Shown here: piece by piece, positions 56,761 to 64,000 of the stretch
Layout of the letters: each line of letters starts with the position of its first letter
Position numbering within the stretch: position 1 is the first letter of the stretch
From: Fistularia commersonii
Lineage: Eukaryota; Chordata; Actinopteri; Syngnathiformes; Fistulariidae
Assembly: GCA_037954325.1 (NCBI GenBank)
Contig: JBBMNZ010000001.1
Span: 22,425,258-22,489,257, forward strand
Direction: 5' to 3'
Length of the DNA stretch: 64,000 bases
Position numbers and translations under genes: made by a program
The notes under the pieces: model-generated
What the model was told of the DNA's origin: nothing
Database searches by the model: none
What the model saw: the letters and a program-made list of their open reading frames with translations, nothing else

Positions 56761-58007
56761 TGCCTCAGAGAAACCGTTTTCCCTAAACTGAATAGCATTA
56801 GGGCTCAGTGGGAGGGAGATGATGCCAGCGCCCCCCTAGCTCAAACCCCCCAATGACACTCACATACACATGCTTAATCTTGTACTGCATATAACATGGT
56901 ACCACTGACCTTCTTGGATGTTAAACCTCACAGTGTAGTGGCTGTTTGCAGCGTCACCCGTGGATCATCTTTCACCTTATCGCACAAACAGACTGCAAAC
57001 TCAAAAGATTTGTGATTGCGAGTTCCTGAGGCAACTTCAACAAAAGCAATCAAGCGAATTTGCAGCCTGCCAGCGGTAAAAGTGAATACACATGTGAGTT
57101 GGGCCTTAATGCCAAATTTTTCAAAATATCATAAGTCAGAGTTGAAAGCATTTTAGAAAGTGTGTATTGGATTTGATATACTTAGCATGCCTGATACATG
57201 GAGACATTGTTGGCATCCAATGTGTACAATGTACAAAGAACAAAACGCAAATCATAAACATGGCAATCTTTTATAAACCAGAGTCCTCTCGTTTCACTCG
57301 TAAATACTATCCATGTCGTAGCTCTCAGAAAGCGCTGTAAAAAAACTTTTAAAACCCATCCAGCCTGAGTTTGGTGAATTGCACAAAGAAACAGATCTAT
57401 CGCCGAATTTGCAGCGTTGCCGGTTTGCGTTTGTGGCCGACTTTTCGTTTGCCAAGTTCAATCATAAACCCCAAAAAGTTTGAACCTTCTACCTGGAGGT
57501 CAGGTTTGTGACACGGGGGCGGCGCTGCAGGCGAGCAACAACACATTGCGGGTCCATCGGGGGTTTCTGCTATAAACTATCAAAACGCAATTTCTTAAAC
57601 ACACATATGCGATCTCTTTGCAGTTCTCGGCTCCAGCGAGAGCCTAAATTCGCCATCGCTCCGATCCGAGGGGCGTTAACGCGTTTAGGTGCCAGTTCCA
57701 AAGTAGGAAACGCCCGTTCGGCCATACAGAAACGTGGGAGCTTTTCTATACATGCTTCCCATAATATTGACCAAGTTTCAAGTCTGACACAATTCAAGCA
57801 CACTTTCCCCTATGAAAAACAAATTGTGATTTAGATTTTGACAGGGGTGGTGGAGAAGGCCCTGATGCTCCTGACAGCCCACTGCTGGTGAATGGATACC
57901 TGCAGGGGGAGATTTTTGCACAGTTCCTCATCCTGTCAGCCTCTCTGGGTAACACAGGGGCTTAATGAACCTGAAAACAAGACACTGTGTGTGGTGAGTG
58001 GATGCTC
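56761..58007. other. Unique intergenic DNA
   Basis: 57480-57740 is CpG-bearing and open on both strands (108 codons plus, 77 minus), without a recognised family. Otherwise nothing noted. Confidence 0.4.
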
Positions 58008-58042
58008 TGTGTGTGTGTGTGTGCGCACACGCATGCGTACGT
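58008..58042. repeat. 35-base alternating purine-pyrimidine tract
   Basis: (TG)n passes through a perfect palindrome GTGTGCGCACAC into GCATGCGTACGT without breaking purine-pyrimidine alternation. Z-DNA and cruciform candidate. Confidence 0.85.
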
Positions 58043-59539
58043 TTGTGTGAATGAATTCAAATGGGTGGTGGTATATCTTAAAACGCACAGTCTCCGGTGG
58101 GAAGTAGGCAGTCCGTATTATGATGATAAAGTCAGTTATTAGTCTGTGTATTTTGGATTCCGCATCAGCCCTTAAGATGCACTTCCACGCAAACACAGTT
58201 AGCCTGGTGTGGAAAAACACAAATTCAAATCACGCCGCATCACATCTTTGCAGCCGGAGCACAAGACCTGCTAAATGCAATAAGAATGCGCCGCCCGCAA
58301 GATGGTTCGACTGATAAAGTGACAAGTTAGAGCGCGTATGCGGGATCCATGCCATGTCATGAGTGTCATATATGATCGATGAAATGCCGCAGTGTTGGAG
58401 GGAGAAGTCATTGCTCTCAATAAGCAACCTGGGTGAATGTGGCAGAATGCCTAGTCAGCACTTGGTTAGATTTTTTTAAAACACAATTTTGCCCTCCTTA
58501 TCCTCCATGAGTAGGTAATAAGCTGAGTTGTTAGTGGCGGTCACATGTCACTCTGTGTGACATTAGACTCACTGGGTACTGGGGGAAAATTCTCCGCCCT
58601 TTATCTCAGACAGGAGGCTCCTCGAAATGAGGGACGGGAACTACCTCCTCCAATTGGCTGACAGTGAATGATGTGTTTGTTTATTACGGCTGATAGGTGT
58701 CATGTTTGACGCGCATTAAGTCATGGCAAAGTGAGCCATGCAGCTTTTCTCCATTGCACCGGGACTGTGGACCCAAAGAAGGAAAGCGCTCGCTTGAGAA
58801 CGGAGCGATGGAAAAAGCCCACGACTGATTCAACAATGTAAAAATGTCCGGTGAACGTGGGGAGATTATGTGAGGGTGGAAGACAGCCAGTCTGACAGGA
58901 GAGAGTGAAGGAGAGGCAGAGAGAGAGGGGGGGACGAGAGACAAAGATGGAGGAAGGGAGCCACAGATGTGGCGGGGCCTGAGGCAATACAAGTCATTAT
59001 GGTGTAAACGGCTCCAGTGGTGATGTTGTGAGGAGAACAGAGAGGTCACCGGCTCAGGGTGTGCACGTGGTTGGGTGCACACACGCACACACACAGACGT
59101 AGACACAGACGCACGGAGGAAATTGAGAGAACATCTGGATGTGTGCCACCTGCCTCGAGGAAGTCATCTAGTTTACACGCAGTGCAGGGGGGGTTCGTCC
59201 CTTCCTGGATGTGCAACCTTCATGCTAGTGTGCGCCACTGGGAGAGGATGGAGGACGAGGTGGAGAGTGAAAAGCGTGCAAAACCAAACGCCACGCTTTA
59301 TAAGGATTAAGTGTTAAAGTAAACACGGATATCGTGAACCGGGGCAGGAAATGGGAAGAAATACACACCTCCGTCTCCTGTGTGCGCCCCTATCATGTCA
59401 CCGCAGTTGCTTGTTCTACTCAGCCGCAAGGCCCTGGTCCAAGGTGCCCACTGGTGCACACTGATGAGAGCTACATCCATGGAGAGCAACTCTTGACGCA
59501 GATGAAGCGAGAAAACATTTTGACACAAAGTTCAAAGTT
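58043..59539. other. Unique intergenic DNA
   Basis: 58880-58960 is purine-rich (GA-type words and a G7). 59080-59115 is an imperfect CA/CAGACG tract. The 140-codon minus-strand frame at 58684-59106 reads through these low-complexity parts. 58500-58740 (TTAGTGGCGG, CCAATTGGCTG, TTATTACGGC) may be regulatory. Confidence 0.4.
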
Positions 59540-59616
59540 GTTTTTTCTTTTATTTTTTTTTTGTTTTACCTCTTTGTTCTCAATAGAAAGCAAAAAAAAA
59601 AAAAAAAAAAAAAAAA
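59540..59616. repeat. Facing poly-T and poly-A tracts
   Basis: A T-rich tract (59540-59568, interrupted by C, A and G) is followed 23 bases later by A(25) at 59592-59616. They could fold into a roughly 20-bp A-T hairpin. Two retroposon tails facing each other would give this, but no bodies are recognised. Confidence 0.8.
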
Positions 59617-59879
59617 CAGAAAGAACAAGTCGCAAAAATTACAAGTATCGGCCATCTGGCACCATCCCAAGATAGCATGCTGCAAAACAATTGCATTCAT
59701 TAGGTTAATTTATCATGATGGTAAGCTCAATTTACTTTTGCTTGTGAGAGCGTAGCTCATTAAGATTCAGTCTGCCGTTTCCTCGGGCCGTCTCGTGATC
59801 GCTCACACACGGTTCACCCATTCTGGACCAGATAGGAAACACTCCAGGGTTATCTGCCAGACCGAAACTGTTTAAATAA
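59617..59879. other. Unique intergenic DNA
   Basis: Nothing recognised. Confidence 0.4.
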
Positions 59880-60330
59880 AGGCAGAAAAAGAAGAGGTGG
59901 AGAGAGAGCGATCGCGGTGGCAAACCGGTGAATGAGAAAGTGAAGGAGGGAGGGATGGTGGGGTTGGGGGTGGGGGTGGGGGGTGTCTGCGGAGGAGTGA
60001 TCTGAAGAAGAATGCCATTGAAGAAAAGTGGGGAGAAAAGAAAGACTCGGCTCTCGGTTTATGGAAGGGATGAAGCACGGTGGAAGAGGAGCGGAGAAAG
60101 AGCGAGGGAAGCGAGGCACGTGACTAAATGTATTCTGATAACTGAACAGCAGATGTCTCGCATGGAGCCCCTTTGTTGCCTGAACAGCAGGATCCTGCAC
60201 TTCAGTGGGCTCACTTCACACCGCATTCATTTGCCTGCCAGCTGCCAATTTAGGGTAGAAAGAGGGAAAAAGGAGGCGAGAGAGAGGGAGAGAGAGAGAG
60301 AGAGTGAGAGAGAGAGGGGAGGGAGGCTGA
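59880..60330 (+). repeat. Purine-rich region with G4 and (GA)n
   Basis: Plus strand strongly purine-biased over about 240 bases from 59880, then again at 60250-60330 with (GA)n at 60278-60320. At 59960-59983 GGGG-TT-GGGGG-T-GGGGG-T-GGGGGG is a textbook G-quadruplex with one- and two-base loops. Confidence 0.85.
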
Positions 60331-60409
60331 TGCAGACCGTCCATCCCCTCGCTCTACACATCTCGCAGAGAAGATGCCATTCTGCTCCCTCTTCCCCTGG
60401 TGGCCTGTA

Positions 60410-60900
60410 CAATTAGTGATCTGCATAACCACCCACACCTCGGCACACCGCTCTCACACTGCAGAGGGGGAGCCGCCTTTGTCTTTTGGCTGCTGCACAA
60501 TGAGCTGCTTTTGACTTGGCTGGAAGCCAGAGACTGTGGCACAAAACTGCATGTTCTTGATGGATGAAGAATACTCGCAGTCTTGCCCCCCGAGCCCCCG
60601 CCTCGCAACCCCGTCCCTCCCCGTGCAGCTGATTTAGCAGGTCAGAGATGAACTGCGGCGGCGGCCTTCAACGGCCCTTTTGTGAAAACACCTTTTTGAA
60701 CGCGGAGAGGGAGAAGTTTGCATTGTGAACTCTTTATTGTCCTCCCAGGTACCTCTGCTGGGCAGAACTGCTCTCTCATTAAGCCCACAAAGCCCACAGC
60801 TCATTAACACCTGGGCGATAACAAATTTACACCCCTCTGCTAAGCGATGCGGGCTGAGGTGCAGCGGCATCGGGGCTCAGCGTGCAAGGCGAGACTCGGG
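60410..60900. promoter_or_regulatory. Candidate regulatory block
   Basis: Repeat-free with GTACAATTAGTGATCTGC, CTCATTAAGCCC, GCTCATTAACACC and a TTTATTGTCC SOX-like word. Composition resembles enhancers; conservation unknown. A 60-codon plus frame and 78-codon minus frame overlap here. Confidence 0.25.
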
Positions 60901-61076
60901 TGACTAAAAGCACAAGTTCGCAGCTCACCTGATGCTCTCGACCACGCCGGGAACCAAATCACTCACTTTTTAGCTATACATTCTCTGTTCTAGCGAAAAA
61001 GGAAGGAAAGATTTAGTGTAAAGTTTCCTCCTGACAAGTGAAGTAATTTTCTTTAAGCACATTTCCCATCATCATG

Positions 61077-61854
61077 CGTTCATTATCAATACCATCTATA
61101 CTGCGGTCAGGGTTGTTTGAGGGTGCTTGAGCCTATGCCTGCTCATTGGGCGAGAGGTGGGGCTCACCCAGGGCCGGTCGTCAGTTGATAACAGAGCCAC
61201 ATATAGACATAAAATACATTCACATGTCATATAGAGACAACTTTCACTCTGTCATTCACACATCATATAGAGAAAACGTTCACACACAAGCATTCACGCG
61301 CCATATCGAGACACAACCATTCACTCTTTCATTCACGTCATGAAGACAACAGTCACTTGTTCATCCCAAAAATATATAGACACACAACGATTAACTCATT
61401 CATTCACACGTCATATAGAGACACACAAGCGTTCACTCTCCTTCACATGTTTTCTAAACTCACACAACCATTCATTCCTTCATTCACACAACATAGACAG
61501 TCTGACAACCCTTCATTCATTCTTTCATTCACACATACCATAGAGACACACGTCCATTCACTTGTTCATTTACATGACATGTAGAAACAACTTTCACTCT
61601 TTTACTCACAGAACTGTAGAGAAAAACAACCATTCTCTTGCTCATTCACACAACATATAGAGACATACAGTCATTCACGCTCTCATTCATACATTGGGGC
61701 AGTTTAGTGTTTTCAATGAACCTCCAGCATGATTATGGACTGTGAGACGAAAATGGAGAACGCGGAGACGTCACACAGAACGACCCCCTGTCGGAATCAA
61801 ACTGGGGGCCTTCTAGCCGTGAGGTGGTAGCCCCGGCCGCTGCGCCACTGTACC
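61077..61854 (-). repeat. Family A repeat with expanded core
   Basis: Starts at the tail (TCATTATCAATACC, CTTGAGCCTATGCCTGCTC, GGGCGAGAGGTGGGGCTCACC), passes through a long tandem array, and ends at the head. Reverse-complemented, the head reads GTACAGTGGCGCAGCGG, CACGGCTAGAAGGCCC, CAGTTTGATTCCGAC and CTGTGTGACGTCTCCGCG. Both element ends are present, so the array arose inside one element. Confidence 0.75.
61199..61685. repeat. Minisatellite, ~38-base unit, about 13 units
   Basis: Degenerate tandem units of the form CATATAGAGACACACAACC then ATTCACTCTTTCATTCACAC, unit length 35-46 bases, by eye about thirteen. The unit is the reverse complement of the family A core GTGTGAATGAGAGAGTGAAT plus GGTTGTGTGTCTCTATATG, which is single-copy in the elements at 3.9 and 53.3 kb. 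Short open frames here (Thr/His/Ser/Ile rich) are products of the repeat. Confidence 0.85.
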
Positions 61855-61931
61855 TTTTATACGTAAAATTTTTCACATCACGCGTTTCTCACATCTCAAA
61901 ATAACACAGTAAGTACCGAATCGCGGTAATT

Positions 61932-62448
61932 ATGCGCCGGAGATCTGTTTCACCAAGTCTGTCACTGGTTTCCTCACGTTTGACATCCCGGCCTTCGGAG
62001 CGTGGAGCAACAGCAGAACTATCGCAGACGGGAAACAACTCGATCACCCGCTTGTCTCCTGTTAAAAGTTGGTTACGAGGTTTTGCCGATCACCTCAAAT
62101 CCGACAACGCTGCCTTACTAGTTGCTGAGATTTCAGGTAGGATTTTGTTGAAAGTGGTAGATAATCCATTTGGATTTGGCCGTGGATCATTTTCTAGATG
62201 ACGGTGGGGATAGTGTCGAAGGATTTGATAAATATCATTTGGGCGGATCACATCTTTAAATATTCAGCTGTTAAAGAACCACCATCAGGTCAAAACCATG
62301 ATATTCTAATTGCTATTTAACTCCTAAATTAAATGAAAAAAATTGCATTTATTTTATGATATTGTTTATTTTTATCTATTTATCATTTATTTTTTTAGGT
62401 CGCTGTTCTGCAGAAAACCTCTGTAGTTGGTCGCGCCTCTTGAAATAA
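61932..62448 (+). CDS. Speculative two-exon small ORF
   Basis: An ATG at 61932 opens 68 codons (ending KSDNAALLVAEIS) to a donor TTTCAG|GTAGGA at 62136/62137. An acceptor with a long T-rich tract, TTATTTTTTTAG, ends at 62398. Splicing this 262-base intron continues the frame as GRCSAENLCSWSRLLK to a TAA at 62446-62448. No family is recognised, and no promoter or poly-A site is visible. The model is offered only because frame and splice signals agree; chance is likely. Confidence 0.12.
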
Positions 62449-62879
62449 CGCCTATCCGCGAAGGAGAAAGCCTTGCGTTTTTCACGAAAGCCGCCCCGTC
62501 TTGTTGAGGACTTCACCACCTTGGTGCGCTGCCTGGAATAAAAGTCAATACGCACAAATGGACGAGCACCGGCTCATCTTAATTGTGCTCTTGTTACGAC
62601 ACAAAGGCGGCGAGAGCAGATTCCCCACCAGTCGCCCTCCCAGATGTCAGCTCGCACGACGAGGAATGGAACCGGCATTATCCTCACTTTCCCGGTCGGA
62701 GGAGGGGAGATGATAAAAAGTTTTTGATTAAGGGAAGGGAATGTTCTATTTCATTCTGATTCGGGAAGCGGCAGAAAGAGCGGGGGGATTAATCTTAAGG
62801 CCGTCGTTTTACTGCCTATCCCCACTCCTGTCTGAGAGCTGAAGAAGCGCGAGTGAATAATGGGGTGTCCATCAGCCGT
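62449..62879. other. CpG-bearing unique DNA
   Basis: Repeat-free with CTTAATTGTGC and several CpG; no gene. Possibly regulatory. Confidence 0.35.
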
Positions 62880-63280
62880 GGGCTCAAGCCCAGATTGGGA
62901 TTTTCTCTGGGGATGATACAAAGCGGGACGACAATTGATGATTCATAATGTACATTTTTAGCCCGTGTGACGATAGCGCCGGCTATTGTGGCGGGCCTGG
63001 CATTAGTATTACAGCGTCTCCCAATGAGGTGTTTCTGTCTGACAGCAATCTTGAGGAGTATTCTTTTGCCGAGGACGGAAAAGTCACCGGTTTATAAATA
63101 TGGATTCGGAGAATCGTGTATTCTGTAATTTAGATATGTGACAAATTGCGCTTTTAAGTCCTCAGAAGAACCATCTTCATTCGGTCGTACATGCACGGCG
63201 TGACGTTTAAGGACCCTTTGAAAGCGGGGGAGGACCCGGCGCTGCCGAAAAACCAGCGAGGGGTAATGGCGCCTTGTTAC
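62880..63280. promoter_or_regulatory. Candidate regulatory block
   Basis: Repeat-free with GACAATTGATGATTCATAATG near 62931-62950, GGCATTAGTATTACAG near 63000 and CCAATGAGG (a CCAAT box). Enhancer-like; inferred. Confidence 0.27.
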
Positions 63281-64000
63281 GTTCACTTACTCAACTCCCC
63301 GGTTTTTGAGGTGCGCGGCTTCACGCGGAATCCCCCCCTAACAAAGTTGTCTGTCTCACCGGCCACGTGAGGAGCACCTGTCGTGTCGGGGAGCGGCGGC
63401 CGAGGCGATGCCGGGGATCCGTGGAGGGGACGCTATCCATCAGTGGTTCCATTTGATATTTAATTTAGACTTTTATGAGCCTTAAAGGATGGGCCGTGTC
63501 ATTTTTCTCTCCCGGGCTCCCTCCGCGGGGACGGAGGATAAATTCCTCCCATCCGTGCAGCAGCCTAACCAAGGCTCATTCAAATTTATAACTGGATGTG
63601 ATAGCGGCGATGCCATCGGCCGACAGCGACTTTTCTACGCGGGGTCTCAGTCCAGGTTATTCTTTCCCCCGACTTGGAGGGAAAAGCCCAGAAAAAAAAA
63701 CCCATGCGTAGATTCAAAGGCACATGGCGCCGTCGGAAATCGTTACCGCGTCACGCACGGCTTCCTTAGAATAACATTCTCGCTCGGGAGTCGCGGCGAA
63801 GAATGGATTAATTTAGCGTTTCGTCACAAGAGTGAGCGATATCGCGCATACATGTTTTTTATTTCCATGAATTATGGACGATGTGAAATGCGTGATATTC
63901 TGAGAGGGTAATTCTAAGCACCGACAACGAGTTTTATAAACTAATCCTCTCCTAATGGTCTGTTTAAAAGTAATTTATAGGCTCATTCATTATCCCTTTT
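63281..64000. other. CpG- and GC-rich unique DNA to window edge
   Basis: 63300-63560 is GC-rich with CACGTG (63364-63369) and many CpG; further right is AT-richer. A 140-codon plus-strand frame (63489-63911) has no recognisable domain and its bias follows the base composition. The window ends in unique sequence, so anything continuing beyond 64000 is unknown. Confidence 0.4.

Noticed and set aside
58684..59106. 140-codon minus-strand frame
   Set aside because: Encoded largely by the purine-rich and CA-like tracts; Ser/Pro/Leu low-complexity peptide.
61199..61685. CRISPR-like array of regularly spaced repeats
   Set aside because: Units are contiguous and degenerate with no constant repeat and unique spacers, there are no cas genes, and the genome is vertebrate. 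It is a minisatellite derived from family A.
63489..63911. 140-codon plus-strand frame near the right edge
   Set aside because: No domain, no splice or start context, composition follows local GC content. An exon continuing past the window cannot be excluded.
1..64000. Bacterial-style operons, ribosome-binding sites, terminators or phage attachment sites
   Set aside because: Repeat types, microsatellites and lack of long frames show a vertebrate genome, so these categories do not apply.

Overview
The window reads as vertebrate, almost certainly teleost fish, non-coding genomic DNA. There are no prokaryotic gene arrays and no long conserved reading frame. It holds many long (CA)n/(GT)n microsatellites and homopolymers, and several dispersed repeats of types I know from percomorph fish genomes. 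These are a GGCGGCACGGTGG-headed repeat with TGAATGAATG tails (called 'family A' here), tRNA-like SINE pieces with a GGTTCGA-type B box, decayed hAT and Tigger/pogo DNA transposons, and a non-LTR retrotransposon reverse-transcriptase fragment. Species and locus cannot be named from the sequence alone.

Layout. 0-12 kb: unique sequence with four family A copies or pieces, two SINE-like pieces and a (GT)n tract. 12-30 kb: mostly unique sequence with TAAT-, SOX- and octamer-like motifs, broken by (CA)n tracts at 14.6, 17.8, 28.2 and 29.9 kb and a purine tract at 25.1 kb. 30.9-34.5 kb: CpG- and GC-rich patches, a CCAAT-box cluster, a head-on pair of family A tails, a TAAT-dense block and a weak three-exon candidate gene on the minus strand. 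35.7-37.1 kb: a family A copy carrying a hAT-like insertion and a Tigger/pogo remnant. 37-54 kb: more unique sequence, two adjoining SINE-like elements at 40.7-41.2 kb, (AT)n/T(n) at 41.6 kb and unusual overlapping inverted repeats at 44.25 kb. 54-64 kb: a minus-strand LINE fragment at 56.2-56.8 kb, purine-rich and G4-forming DNA at 59.9-60.3 kb, a family A copy whose core has expanded into a minisatellite at 61.1-61.9 kb, then regulatory-looking unique sequence.

I found no protein-coding gene that I can name. The open frames that exist are short, overlap on both strands and are often driven by simple repeats. A few short segments have good splice signals or consistent reading phase and are listed as low-confidence exon candidates. 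The most economical reading is a gene desert or very large intron near a developmental regulator. The blocks called 'candidate regulatory' rest on motif content and absence of repeats. Conservation, the decisive evidence, cannot be seen in one sequence, so their confidence is kept low. No new defence, toxin or enzymatic system was found.
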